DNA of 64,000 nucleotides, from positions 62,001 through 126,000 of IMG/VR virus record IMGVR_UViG_3300044646_001937; one strand, 5' to 3'. Positions 1 to 9,187 of this stretch are shown piece after piece. The translations under genes were made by a program, and so were the position numbers. The notes below the pieces were generated by a model. It was not told where the DNA came from. It did no database searches and worked only from the letters and a program-made list of their open reading frames with translations. Source of the DNA: a virus. How positions within the stretch are numbered: the stretch's first letter is position 1; each line of letters starts with the position of its first letter.

Positions 1-2
1 GG

Positions 3-446
3 GGCAACAGTGCTTTTCGAAGAGCTGACAACCTACAAAGCGATGCTTTTAATAAAGCTACTGAAGGATTAAAAAACACATTTAAGTTGCCTGAACATAT
101 TGCCAGATATGGACAAAATAATCTAAAGCCTGAAGATACAATCAAAGCTGTGCAAGATACGTATCAGGGTAAATATGATACGGACGTATTCAATAGAGAG
201 CATCCTACGCTTGCAGGTATAGGCAAATGGCTCACAGAGCATAACATTAATCCTCAGCATGCCGCTCTAGCTGCTGGTGGTGCAGGATTGTTAGCAGGTG
301 GATATGGTTTGGCTAAATTGCTTGGTAACAATAAACCTAAAGAAGAAGAACAAGAACAAGAACCTATGGATCCTAGAATGTTTATGTCGCCGCCTCCCCC
401 TCCACCGCAACCGCAAAGAGGACCATACAATATAGTATTTAATTAA
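3..446 (+). CDS. Glycine-zipper virion-type protein (5' end outside window)
   Basis: The frame is open from the first bases of the window, so the gene starts to the left; the first internal start-like codon is a TTG at 87, not a convincing true start. The visible 147 residues have a charged helical first half, then a Gly/Ala-rich hydrophobic stretch of about 23 residues that could insert in or cross a membrane (glycine-zipper type), an acidic Glu/Gln run, and a proline-rich tail with six consecutive prolines. Similar small-residue hydrophobic stretches occur in the minus-strand virion-like genes at 48.4-55 kb, so an internal capsid or ejected virion protein is a reasonable guess. The family is not recognised. 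The next gene begins 1 base after the stop, so they are probably co-transcribed. Confidence 0.6.
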   Translation, partial: GNSAFRRADNLQSDAFNKATEGLKNTFKLPEHIARYGQNNLKPEDTIKAVQDTYQGKYDTDVFNREHPTLAGIGKWLTEHNINPQHAALAAGGAGLLAGGYGLAKLLGNNKPKEEEQEQEPMDPRMFMSPPPPPPQPQRGPYNIVFN

Positions 447-447
447 T

Positions 448-1308
448 ATGAACACACAAGAACAAGCATATCTAAACGGGTTCATTAAAAAAGCTGCAAG
501 CTATGGTGTAGACGCAGATACTGCGTTTGCTATACTAAAGATGGCTAATGATGGTCCTCAGCTAATAAGTGGAGGTGGGAGTCTTATAAATTCGTCAACC
601 TCTAAACCAACGCCAGAACCAACAAGTTTAACTGGACTTAAAGGATCAGGTACAGGAATGATGGCTCCAGGAAACGGATTTGAAAGAGGGTTTAAAAACA
701 TGATGGAAAGCTTTAGACCTGCACCTAAACCTATCAGTGGTGGAAGCTCTTTTGCGTCAGCGCCAGCTCAGCAATCTGCAGCCCCTGCAGGACCTTCCAG
801 CAAACCAGGAACTGGCGGCCTGATAGATACGTCAGGAAAATTGACGCTTACACCTAATAGTCCAATCTCAACTACAACTCCGTTAATTCAAGGTGGCGCT
901 AGTACGTTTGCAAGCAATCAAGGAACTCTTCCCCAAGCCTCTACACCTAAACCTAGTCAGTCTGCAGCAGGCATGAATGAGGGGTTGGCTTCACATATGC
1001 ATCTTAATGAGTTGCCAGCACAACCAGCAGCACCAGCTCAACAACCGCAGCAACCAGCAGCTCAACCTAGCGCTGGACCTAGTGACGCTTTCTTAAGAAA
1101 GATTATGGGAAGCTATGATCCTAACAGTAAAGTAGACAGAGCTCAAGCAGATAGGGTGAGACAGTTATATGCTCAAGGCAAAACAACTGCAAAGGATATC
1201 TACGGTTCTCCTGAGTATCAAATAAACAGAGAAGCTCTAGGAGCTAGAAAAGGAGCCAACAGATCTGCGTATAGCGGATTAAAGCCTGCTCCTGGCATTC
1301 CTAGATAA
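448..1308 (+). CDS. Low-complexity Pro/Gln/Ala/Ser-rich virion-type protein
   Basis: 286 residues. The first ~30 residues form a predicted helix with a GF-KKA...G-D...A pattern that recurs in several other proteins of this window (first 30 residues and two later copies of the protein at 52565-55045, and related N-termini at 48352-49278 and 51663-52562). The middle (about 45-215) is disordered and rich in Pro, Gln, Ala, Ser and Gly; the last ~70 residues are more ordered and charged. No enzyme motif is visible. It follows the upstream gene by 1 base with no clear Shine-Dalgarno sequence and is closed by a strong terminator at 1327. Structural or scaffold role is inferred from composition and context only. 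Confidence 0.6.
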   Translation: MNTQEQAYLNGFIKKAASYGVDADTAFAILKMANDGPQLISGGGSLINSSTSKPTPEPTSLTGLKGSGTGMMAPGNGFERGFKNMMESFRPAPKPISGGSSFASAPAQQSAAPAGPSSKPGTGGLIDTSGKLTLTPNSPISTTTPLIQGGASTFASNQGTLPQASTPKPSQSAAGMNEGLASHMHLNELPAQPAAPAQQPQQPAAQPSAGPSDAFLRKIMGSYDPNSKVDRAQADRVRQLYAQGKTTAKDIYGSPEYQINREALGARKGANRSAYSGLKPAPGIPR

Positions 1309-1326
1309 TCTAATATGATAAAAAGA

Positions 1327-1357
1327 AAAGACCTATCGAAAGGTAGGTCTTTTTTTG
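1327..1357 (+). terminator. Rho-independent terminator with GAAA tetraloop
   Basis: An 11-base-pair stem (1327-1337 with 1342-1352) closes on a GAAA loop and runs into a T tract. It ends the operon of the first two genes and abuts the -10 box of the next gene. Confidence 0.9.
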
Positions 1358-1363
1358 TATAAT
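1358..1363 (+). promoter_or_regulatory. TATAAT -10 box, leaderless-type spacing
   Basis: A perfect TATAAT ends 5 bases before the ATG at 1369, so a transcript starting 6-7 bases downstream would begin at or beside the start codon. The region where a -35 would lie is occupied by the terminator and has no good match. Confidence 0.5.
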
Positions 1364-1368
1364 AGTTT

Positions 1369-2907
1369 ATGTTTAAAGAAGCAATAGATGTCAAAAATCT
1401 TCCAGCATATGAGATGTATTCTGACAGCTCATATCCTACGAAGACTATTGAAAATCCATATCTGAGAACATTAGCTCATGTTGCTTTTGGAAATAACATA
1501 GCACCATTTAGAAGAGATGGTGAAGACATGCGAGACGCTATGCTTAGAAGAGATAGAAGTATAGACCTTGCCAAATTGAAAGGTAAATCACTACTCACAA
1601 ACCCTATAGTAGAAGCTACCGGTATTAGCGAAAAGCTTTCACCTCTGACGGGAGGAAATATGAACAAAGCTATAAACAATTTGCATGAAAATTTAGCAGG
1701 TACTAACACTATGGGAGCATTTAAACAGCAATCAGCTAACGATGTAGAGGATACTATGGAAGCTTTAAAAAGTAATATATACAAAAAAGCTTTTCAGGTG
1801 ATAGAAGCTTCCACACCCACAGCTCATGGGTTTAAATTTCTGTCAGATACTATGGGAAGAGTAGGGGGGTTGCCGACTGCCTTGATGGTTGGGCAGGAAA
1901 AAACATTAGACATGCTGGGTAACCCAACTAGAAAAGATTTTAATAGTCAATTATCACACCTTCAAGCTGACCGAAGATTGAAAAACACTGTATTGAGATT
2001 AGGGCATACAGATCCTGTGAACGATATTCAAAGATTGTGGAAAAATAAAAACCTCAACCCTGCTTTAAAAGCTCTAGGAACGTTGACGGCTCCAGTGAAT
2101 GCGCTGCAAGCGTCTTTAACCAGAGCTAGTCACTACAATCCAGCTACAGATACTGCTGTAGTATATGGTAAAATTCCTGAAATTGCGCATCATGAGCTTG
2201 GGCACGCTAGAGATTTCAATAATTCTCAGCTAGGCGGACTTGGTAGAGCTGCTGGTATGTTTGCAGAAAACAAAATGATGCCTGCGGTGGCTGGTCCTGT
2301 TACTCAATTTCTCGAAACTCAAGCAAACATAGAAGCTGAAAAAGGATATAAAGGAGATAAAAAAGAATTTAGAAGAAGATTGTGGCCTGCTAGAGCTACA
2401 TACTGGGGAAATAGTTTGTTCGGTGCTGCAATGATGCATCCAGGATTAAGAGATAAAGCATTAGAATACATGACAGGCTCACCAGGAGAAGAGGGATTTG
2501 CAAAATATAGAGAAGTTGGAAACCATCCTATTGATACCTTGCTGGGAGAAGATGATGATGCAAGAGGAATGCTATTGAGAACTGCTCTTCTAATGACTGC
2601 GCCTACAGCTATATCAGCACTAGGAGGAAGATTGTTTGCTGAAACTAGAAATTTGTTTGGTAACAAGAAAACTAAGAAAGCTGAACTGGTAGAAGCTATC
2701 AAACACAAGATAGCTAAAGATCTTTTAGAGGGAGGCAAGGCTGACAATATGCCTGATTCTAGATATCCTAAAAAAGAATTGCTCAAAGGGCTAGCTCACG
2801 AGAAAGAGCATGTGAAGAATCCACAGATTGCTAAAGAAATAGCAAAAGATCATCTGGAAGAAACAGGCTCTTATTATACAAAACTCGAAAAAGCTAAAAT
2901 AGATTGA
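1369..2907 (+). CDS. Putative virion-associated zinc metalloprotease (HELGH)
   Basis: 512 residues. A zinc-protease signature HELGH lies at residues 275-279, preceded by hydrophobic residues and a His, and about 40 residues later an E-T-Q-A-N-I-E-A-E segment (316-324) resembles the Glu-containing third-ligand motif of M48-type gluzincins. The N-terminal 260 residues are mixed helical without a recognised domain; a hydrophobic segment lies around residues 400-420, and the C-terminus is Lys/Glu-rich. It sits alone between a terminator and the first fibre gene, next to virion-type proteins, so processing or host-envelope digestion during infection is possible. Two ligand motifs in the right order support a peptidase; substrate and timing are unknown. 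Confidence 0.55.
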   Translation: MFKEAIDVKNLPAYEMYSDSSYPTKTIENPYLRTLAHVAFGNNIAPFRRDGEDMRDAMLRRDRSIDLAKLKGKSLLTNPIVEATGISEKLSPLTGGNMNKAINNLHENLAGTNTMGAFKQQSANDVEDTMEALKSNIYKKAFQVIEASTPTAHGFKFLSDTMGRVGGLPTALMVGQEKTLDMLGNPTRKDFNSQLSHLQADRRLKNTVLRLGHTDPVNDIQRLWKNKNLNPALKALGTLTAPVNALQASLTRASHYNPATDTAVVYGKIPEIAHHELGHARDFNNSQLGGLGRAAGMFAENKMMPAVAGPVTQFLETQANIEAEKGYKGDKKEFRRRLWPARATYWGNSLFGAAMMHPGLRDKALEYMTGSPGEEGFAKYREVGNHPIDTLLGEDDDARGMLLRTALLMTAPTAISALGGRLFAETRNLFGNKKTKKAELVEAIKHKIAKDLLEGGKADNMPDSRYPKKELLKGLAHEKEHVKNPQIAKEIAKDHLEETGSYYTKLEKAKID

Positions 2908-2938
2908 TTTTCTAGATAGGAATTGAAAATCATAGACG

Positions 2939-2944
2939 TATAAT
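2939..2944 (+). promoter_or_regulatory. TATAAT -10 box upstream of first fibre gene
   Basis: A perfect TATAAT lies 10 bases before a GTG at 2955 and 13 before the ATG at 2958, giving a very short leader. No clear -35 was found. Confidence 0.5.
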
Positions 2945-2957
2945 ATAGTATATAGTG

Positions 2958-4721
2958 ATGATTGACCAAACAAAAACAATACCACAGTTAGATCCGGCAG
3001 TATCTTTGACAGACCAGGATTTGCTGATTGTGCACCAGGGTGCGCTAGATGGTATTGGAGGAGAGACAAAGAATTTTACACTAACATTACTAAGACAGGC
3101 TATTCTTGGCTCTTCTGAAAGCACAGCCAGAGAAGTAGAATTGCGTAATAATGGGCAGTATCTACAGTGGAGATATGTTGGCGACAGTAATTGGATAAAC
3201 CTTGTAGCAGTGGCTACATTGACTGGAGCTATTGGCGCTACAGGAGCTACCGGCGACACAGGATTAAGAGGACTTACAGGAAGCACAGGAGCCACTGGTA
3301 ATCAGGGAAGTACTGGTGATCATGGCAGTACTGGTGCAACAGGACCTAGCGGGCTTCAGGGAGCTTCTGGGGTTTCTGACAAATATCAGACCACATCCAA
3401 TACCCCATTAACTATTGGTGACGGTGTTAATAGTCAGCAAACTCTCACAGTAGGGTTAGGGTTAAGCTATACTATCAATCAAACATTGCTGATCTCTCAT
3501 CCATCAGAGACAGGCAAACATATGCATGGCGCTGTCAGCAGCTATAATCCTGCTACTGGTGAGCTAATTGTAGATATTACCTATCATAGCGGTAGTGGTA
3601 GCTATAGTAGCTGGATTGTTAATCTTGATGGTGCTGTAGGTGTTATGGGTAGCACCGGAGCTACAGGGGCTACCGGATATGGAGCTACTGGTGCTACAGG
3701 TCTAACTGGGGCAACAGGTCCTGCTGGGTCTAATTTTACAGTTCATCCTAACAGTGGTCTAGAATATCAGAACAGTGTACTCACAACTATCTATAACACA
3801 CTAATAGCTGACAGCGTTAATAGTGTTGCTGTAGGTGGTGCGGCTACTGCAGCTGCTGCTGCATGGAAAGCTAAGTCTCTTGTGGACGTTTTGGATACTA
3901 TTCTTTTTCCTGATATAGCTCCTACTTATACTGTACCTAGTATAAGTATAACTTATACGCAATCTGGTATACTAGAAATAGGTACACCTATTAATCAGAC
4001 TATTACAGTCACAGCTACCGAGAATGATGCTGATGCTTTCTCATATCTTTCAGTAAATCGTGACGGATCTTCAATATACAATTCTAATAGTCCTACAATA
4101 CAGTCAGCCTCAGACATAGGTGCACAGTATGGTTATGATAATCCTAATAACCCTAATAGAAAATATGTAGTTTCTCACACAGATACTACTGGCACAGTTT
4201 CAAGCAATACTGTCTCATGGAACGCTACTGGTAACTATGGTGCTGGACTAGCTAAAAATAATAATAAAGGAATTACTGATGCTAGAGCAGCTCTAGTTCG
4301 TTCTACCAATGCCCCTCAAGCAGCAAGCACGGGGTTTTCTTCTTCTAGTGTGAGTGTGTCAGGGATATATCCATACTTCTATGGTAAATCTAGTACATTA
4401 CCTACCGCCGCAGCTATTGCCGCTTTGATATCTGCAAACTCAGGACACAAAGTTCTATCCAGCGCTTCAGATAATATCACTGTAACTTTTAATGCTGCTG
4501 CCGAATACATCTGGCTAGCTGTACATAGCAGTTATCAGGCAAAGACCAAATGGTATAACACAGGATTGAACAATGGAAGTATAGGAGCCGGTCAATTTAT
4601 TCTAGCTCCTGTTCAATACGCAATAGACTCACCTCAATCACTTTGGTCAGGTGAAGCATATGATATTTATATAAGTTCTGGAGCAACTAACACAGAAGGC
4701 TCGATTATTTTTCAAAACTAG
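2958..4721 (+). CDS. Collagen-like tail fibre/adhesin
   Basis: 587 residues from the ATG; a GTG three bases earlier is an alternative start. Order of modules: a ~75-residue N-terminal domain (LVHQG, LLRQA, QWRYVGD), a Gly-X-Y collagen-like run dominated by GAT triplets (about 90-138), an ~85-residue module starting SDKYQTTS and ending NLDGAVG (about 139-228), a second short collagen run, then a ~320-residue C-terminal region containing SVAVGG, ILFPDIAPTY and KTKWYNTG. The C-terminal region is closely repeated in the next gene (4764-7211), and the 85-residue module occurs in four fibre genes here. Collagen-like triplets are common trimerising shafts of phage fibres; receptor binding by the C-terminus is inferred. 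Confidence 0.85.
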   Translation: MIDQTKTIPQLDPAVSLTDQDLLIVHQGALDGIGGETKNFTLTLLRQAILGSSESTAREVELRNNGQYLQWRYVGDSNWINLVAVATLTGAIGATGATGDTGLRGLTGSTGATGNQGSTGDHGSTGATGPSGLQGASGVSDKYQTTSNTPLTIGDGVNSQQTLTVGLGLSYTINQTLLISHPSETGKHMHGAVSSYNPATGELIVDITYHSGSGSYSSWIVNLDGAVGVMGSTGATGATGYGATGATGLTGATGPAGSNFTVHPNSGLEYQNSVLTTIYNTLIADSVNSVAVGGAATAAAAAWKAKSLVDVLDTILFPDIAPTYTVPSISITYTQSGILEIGTPINQTITVTATENDADAFSYLSVNRDGSSIYNSNSPTIQSASDIGAQYGYDNPNNPNRKYVVSHTDTTGTVSSNTVSWNATGNYGAGLAKNNNKGITDARAALVRSTNAPQAASTGFSSSSVSVSGIYPYFYGKSSTLPTAAAIAALISANSGHKVLSSASDNITVTFNAAAEYIWLAVHSSYQAKTKWYNTGLNNGSIGAGQFILAPVQYAIDSPQSLWSGEAYDIYISSGATNTEGSIIFQN

Positions 4722-4723
4722 TA

Positions 4724-4729
4724 TATAAT
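4724..4729 (+). promoter_or_regulatory. TATAAT -10 box for second fibre gene
   Basis: TATAAT 34 bases before the ATG at 4764. The leader carries a genuine Shine-Dalgarno AGGAG at 4752-4756, 7 bases before the start, which is unusual in this window. Confidence 0.5.
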
Positions 4730-4763
4730 ACTATAAAACTAACAAACAACCAGGAGTAACGAT

Positions 4764-7211
4764 ATGTCGATTCTATTAAATGACAACTTAAATGTAGCAG
4801 CACAGAAACCAACAGATGCAAGGTACGGTCCATGGGCCAGTACAGTAGCTGCACTAGCTGGAATTCCAGCATTTCAACGCTATAAAGGTCTTACTGTAGG
4901 CGTTCTGGTTGGTGGAGTTGTTAATGAATACTGGTTTGATGATGGTATTGCTGACAGCGATCTGGTAATTAAGATTGTTGCTGGCAATAATGGAGCCACT
5001 GGCGCTACAGGACAGTCTGGCGAACAAGGGTCTACTGGAGCTACAGGTGAAGTTGGTCCTAGCGGGGCCACTGGAGCTACAGGTGAAGTTGGACCTAGCG
5101 GAGCTACAGGCGCTACAGGTGAACAAGGCTCGACTGGGGCTACAGGTCAAGCTGGTGAGCAAGGCTCTACAGGGGCAACAGGTGAATTAGGTTCTACAGG
5201 TGCTACTGGTGAAGTTGGTCCTACTGGCAGCACTGGCGCTACCGGACCTAAAGGTGATACAGGTTTAGGCTTTAGCGTATTTACTACAGGAGACACATTA
5301 GGCGACTTGTCTCTTGGTACAAACGCAAACATTGGTCAGTTTGGTTTGGTTAAAGGTGGAGAGATGTATGTTTACATGGGTGCAGGAGCTGGAGCTACTG
5401 GACCTGGTGATAGCTATAATTATGTTAGCGATCTTACTGTTGAGTCGTTATTGATTGGTTCTACTGGTGCTACAGGACAGTCTGGCGAGCAAGGATCTAC
5501 TGGTGCTACTGGAGAACTAGGTTCAACAGGTGCCACAGGTGAGGTCGGACCTAGCGGAGCCACAGGTGCCACAGGTGAGGTCGGACCTAGCGGAGCCACA
5601 GGTGCCACAGGTGAAGTTGGTCCTAGTGGAGCTACTGGCGCTACAGGTGAACAAGGCTCCACCGGCGCAACTGGGCAAGCTGGTGAACAGGGTTCTACTG
5701 GAGCTACTGGAGAATTAGGTTCTACGGGTGCTACTGGCGTTGCTGGCCCTAGCGGGGCCACTGGAGCTACAGGTGAAGTTGGTCCTAGCGGGGCCACTGG
5801 AGCTACAGGTGAAGTTGGACCTAGCGGAGCCACAGGTGCCACAGGTGAATTGGGGTCTACTGGCGCTACCGGTGTTCAGGGACCTACAGGGGCAAGCGGT
5901 GTATCCGATAGATACTTATCTACATCTACCACAGAGTTGACTATCGGTGATGGTCCTTTAGCAGATGGAATACAAACACTCACAGTTCAGACAGGTTTAA
6001 GCTACTCAATCAATCAGGACATCACCATATCGCATCCCACAGACATAACCAAGCACATGCATGGTTTTGTGGTTAGCTATAACTCTGGTACAGGTGTATT
6101 GGTTGCAAATATTGTTGAGCATGCAGGTACGGGAACATATTCTAGTTGGACAGTAAACCTGGATGGCGCTGTCGGTGCTATGGGTAGTACTGGTGCAACT
6201 GGTGCTGCAGGTATTGATGGTCCTACAGGCGCTACAGGAGCAGATGCTAGCAACAGTTTGTACAATACTAGTATAGCGACACAGGTAATGAGTGTGCTTG
6301 TCGGTGGAGCGCAACCTGCGTTGGCTGGAGATTGGAACGATCTGACAATTACGCAGGTGTTGGATGCAATCTTGTTCCCAACATTAAATCCTTCCTACAC
6401 AATTCCTACTATCAATTTGAGTACATCACAGACTGGTACAAAGGAAATTGGTTCTACTGTAAGTCAGACTCTTAACCTGGTTGGAACTAAGAATGATGCT
6501 GGTGCGTTTACAGCACTCACTATTTCTAGAACAGGTGGAGCTGGTGCTGGTACATTAACCACAACATCTAGTCCAACAATTGCATCAGCTACAGACATTG
6601 ATGATCAATATGGGTATGCAAATCCTAACAACCCTAACAAAACATATACTCTATCATATAACGAAGACTATGTGGTTGTAGATGGAACTACCAGCTGGAC
6701 TGGTAAAGGTGATTACTCTGCTGGAGCAGCTAAAAAGAATAACAAGGGAGATGACGACACTAGAACAGCTCTAGTTAGAAACTCTGGTACTCCTCAGGCA
6801 GCTGATACAAATTTTGGAGCTGATACAGACTCTATTACAGGTATCTATCCTTACTTCTATGGTAAGGTAAGCACTCAACCCTCTGCAGCAGACATTGCTG
6901 GACATATTCAGCAAGGTACCGGCGGATCTACTAAAGTTTTGGCTAGTGCAAACGGTACAGTATCTGTCACGTTCGCTGCTACAAACCACTATATCTGGCT
7001 AGCTGTTCCAGCAACCGCTACACTGAAGACCAAATGGTACAATACAGGAATTAATAATGGAGATATTGGCAACCCTGGAGACTTTATTCTTGCTCCAGAT
7101 GCACACGATGTGACTTCTCCTAACGGCTATTGGAGTGGTGTGAGTTATAACATTTATATCAGTTCAGGAGCAACGCAGACTACAGGAGCACACGAGTTTA
7201 GAAATAGTTAA
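4764..7211 (+). CDS. Large collagen-like tail fibre/adhesin
   Basis: 815 residues, the largest fibre gene. An N-terminal ~75-residue module ([24 protein letters not shown]) is shared with the next gene. It is followed by two long collagen-like arrays (about residues 74-168 and 232-372) of GAT, GEV, GPS and GEQ triplets separated by a short globular insert, the ~85-residue SDRY...NLDGAVG module, another short collagen run, and a C-terminal receptor-type domain homologous to that of 2958-4721. Exact 36-base duplications within the arrays show recent expansion. An AGGAG ribosome-binding site precedes the ATG. A trimeric fibre shaft with distal binding domain is the likely architecture. Confidence 0.85.
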   Translation: MSILLNDNLNVAAQKPTDARYGPWASTVAALAGIPAFQRYKGLTVGVLVGGVVNEYWFDDGIADSDLVIKIVAGNNGATGATGQSGEQGSTGATGEVGPSGATGATGEVGPSGATGATGEQGSTGATGQAGEQGSTGATGELGSTGATGEVGPTGSTGATGPKGDTGLGFSVFTTGDTLGDLSLGTNANIGQFGLVKGGEMYVYMGAGAGATGPGDSYNYVSDLTVESLLIGSTGATGQSGEQGSTGATGELGSTGATGEVGPSGATGATGEVGPSGATGATGEVGPSGATGATGEQGSTGATGQAGEQGSTGATGELGSTGATGVAGPSGATGATGEVGPSGATGATGEVGPSGATGATGELGSTGATGVQGPTGASGVSDRYLSTSTTELTIGDGPLADGIQTLTVQTGLSYSINQDITISHPTDITKHMHGFVVSYNSGTGVLVANIVEHAGTGTYSSWTVNLDGAVGAMGSTGATGAAGIDGPTGATGADASNSLYNTSIATQVMSVLVGGAQPALAGDWNDLTITQVLDAILFPTLNPSYTIPTINLSTSQTGTKEIGSTVSQTLNLVGTKNDAGAFTALTISRTGGAGAGTLTTTSSPTIASATDIDDQYGYANPNNPNKTYTLSYNEDYVVVDGTTSWTGKGDYSAGAAKKNNKGDDDTRTALVRNSGTPQAADTNFGADTDSITGIYPYFYGKVSTQPSAADIAGHIQQGTGGSTKVLASANGTVSVTFAATNHYIWLAVPATATLKTKWYNTGINNGDIGNPGDFILAPDAHDVTSPNGYWSGVSYNIYISSGATQTTGAHEFRNS
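5532..5603 (+). repeat. Exact 36-base tandem duplication in collagen-like array
   Basis: Two identical, adjacent 36-base units (5532-5567 and 5568-5603), each encoding four Gly-X-Y triplets; diverged copies continue on both sides, and near-identical segments occur around 5064-5103 and 5788-5827. This points to slippage or recombination changing shaft length. Confidence 0.9.
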
Positions 7212-7251
7212 TATTTGCTGTAAAAGATTTCTTTTATGACTAGAATATATT

Positions 7252-9165
7252 ATGGCAATTCTATTAAACGACAATTTAAAGATAGCGTTAGCTAAACCTG
7301 TAGATAGCAGATACGGTCCTTATGTAGACACTCAAACAGCCCTGAATTCGATACCTTCTTTTCAAAGGTATCCAGGGCTTGTTGTAGGTATTAGAGATAG
7401 CGGTGATGTTACAGAATACTGGTTCAAAGACGGCGTCATTGAGCTTGTTCCAAAGATCTCGGCTACATCAGCTGGGGATTGGCAGGTAATATCGACTAGC
7501 TCTAGTGTGGCAGACAATAGCTATGTAATTGCCGATTCTTCATCCGCAGGATTTACATTAACATTATCAGCTTCTCCTGTAAGCGGATCATATGTTTGGA
7601 TTCAGGATGCTAAAGGATCGTGGGAGGCTAATAATGTTATTGTAGACCCTAATGGTAATCAAATCGTAGGGTTAAGCGACTCGTTGTCTTTAAACGTGTC
7701 TAACTCTATCGTACTGCTTACATATGTAGGTGGAGATGTTGGTTGGGATGTTAAAAATGTTGCTGGTGATTTCTCTGACTATCTTACAGGAATAATCGGA
7801 GCTACAGGCGCAACTGGGGTAGGTATCTTGCCGTTGACCACTGCCGCATTAGGTTCTTTTGGAGGCAGCTCACAAATTCCAAGCCTTACTATTGATGAAT
7901 ATGGTAGAGTAGTGAGTGCTAGCAATAACAGTATTACTCCTCAGGGTATTGGAGCACTAGGTACTGCTGATATCATAGGTATAACAAAAGGAGGAACAGG
8001 AAGCACAGCAGCAGCTGCAGCGTTAACTGCTTTAGGCGCTCAAGCAGCTTTAACTAGTGCTGCTCCATTATCTATAGCACAAGGCGGAACTGGGGCTAGC
8101 ACTGAAGAAGCTTCAAAAATGGCTTTGGCTGGAGTTATCCCAATATCAATTAGACATAACAATGCTTTAACTCTCGCTACCGTAGGCACTTTAAATGGAG
8201 CTACATGGACGATCAATTCGAACATAGTGCAATACACGTCTTTTACGCAAGCAGCTTCAGCGGGAAATGCTCCCTTGGCTATTTATCAAGCTGTTTCTCA
8301 AGTAGGTATTGCAAATATGGTGATAATTGCTATAGATACAGAGAATAAAACTATCACACTTAACAATAACGCAACTGTATCTGGAACTGGAACTGTAACT
8401 GTTCAAAACTCTACATTAAACGAGATAACATTTACAGCCGGCACATCGCCAAATACTCTTGATGGTAGAGCTTTATCTATAGGTGAATCTGTTTTATTGA
8501 CGGCTCAAGCATGTGCAGTGCATCAAGGGCCTTGGCTGGTTAAAACGCTAGGCGCATCTGGTGTTTGCGGAGTTTTTGAAAGACCTTCTTGGTTTGCTGG
8601 CGGGCAGCTATTAAAAACAGCTATGATATTTGGTGCGCAATATGGATCTTCGAATGCAGGATTCACTATAACTATTGCGCCAAATGTTGGTTCAAATAAT
8701 TGTGTTATAGGTACAGGAAATCTTTCAGCCAACACACTCTCAAATAAATCAACTATTGTATCAGTTAACAACACTACGGCTTTTTCAGCTAGGCAGACTT
8801 TTGTTGCAAACTCATCAACCGTTAATCCTTACTCATTTCAAGCATCAACTACGCAATTATCTACTTTGCTCGCTCATGCTGTAGAGTGGGACAGTAATTT
8901 AATGTATATTACTCCTGGAGCTTTAAGTACAGCTAATCTTAGAAGAACAATTAATGCTGGTTATATTCCTGCATTAACTAGCGCAGATATTCTTACTCTG
9001 GGTGCAGCACAATCTACAATACAAGCCAACGCATTAACATCTACAATGCAAGGCGTGTTAGGTCAGACAATTCTAGATGCTGTAAACGATGCTTTATATG
9101 TCTGTACAGGTACAGGGGCAGCAGGTGCAGCTAAATGGAGGAAAGTTTCTTTATCTACTTTCTAA
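7252..9165 (+). CDS. Tail fibre protein with GGTG repeats
   Basis: 637 residues. Residues 1-75 match the N-terminal module of the preceding fibre. Residues ~80-180 form a module with TLTLSASP, IWIQDA-like and LLTYVGGDVGWDVKN segments that recurs in 10942-12570. A single short GATGATG collagen run follows, then two copies of the GGTG...A...LGA pattern typical of phage tail-fibre shafts (about residues 243-275), and a long beta-rich C-terminal half ending in a TGTGAAGAAKWRKV-type segment often seen at fibre tips. It is preceded by AT-rich sequence without Shine-Dalgarno. Host recognition is the likely role; no enzymatic motif is seen. Confidence 0.8.
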   Translation: MAILLNDNLKIALAKPVDSRYGPYVDTQTALNSIPSFQRYPGLVVGIRDSGDVTEYWFKDGVIELVPKISATSAGDWQVISTSSSVADNSYVIADSSSAGFTLTLSASPVSGSYVWIQDAKGSWEANNVIVDPNGNQIVGLSDSLSLNVSNSIVLLTYVGGDVGWDVKNVAGDFSDYLTGIIGATGATGVGILPLTTAALGSFGGSSQIPSLTIDEYGRVVSASNNSITPQGIGALGTADIIGITKGGTGSTAAAAALTALGAQAALTSAAPLSIAQGGTGASTEEASKMALAGVIPISIRHNNALTLATVGTLNGATWTINSNIVQYTSFTQAASAGNAPLAIYQAVSQVGIANMVIIAIDTENKTITLNNNATVSGTGTVTVQNSTLNEITFTAGTSPNTLDGRALSIGESVLLTAQACAVHQGPWLVKTLGASGVCGVFERPSWFAGGQLLKTAMIFGAQYGSSNAGFTITIAPNVGSNNCVIGTGNLSANTLSNKSTIVSVNNTTAFSARQTFVANSSTVNPYSFQASTTQLSTLLAHAVEWDSNLMYITPGALSTANLRRTINAGYIPALTSADILTLGAAQSTIQANALTSTMQGVLGQTILDAVNDALYVCTGTGAAGAAKWRKVSLSTF

Positions 9166-9187
9166 TATAGTTTAATATTACAGCCAT

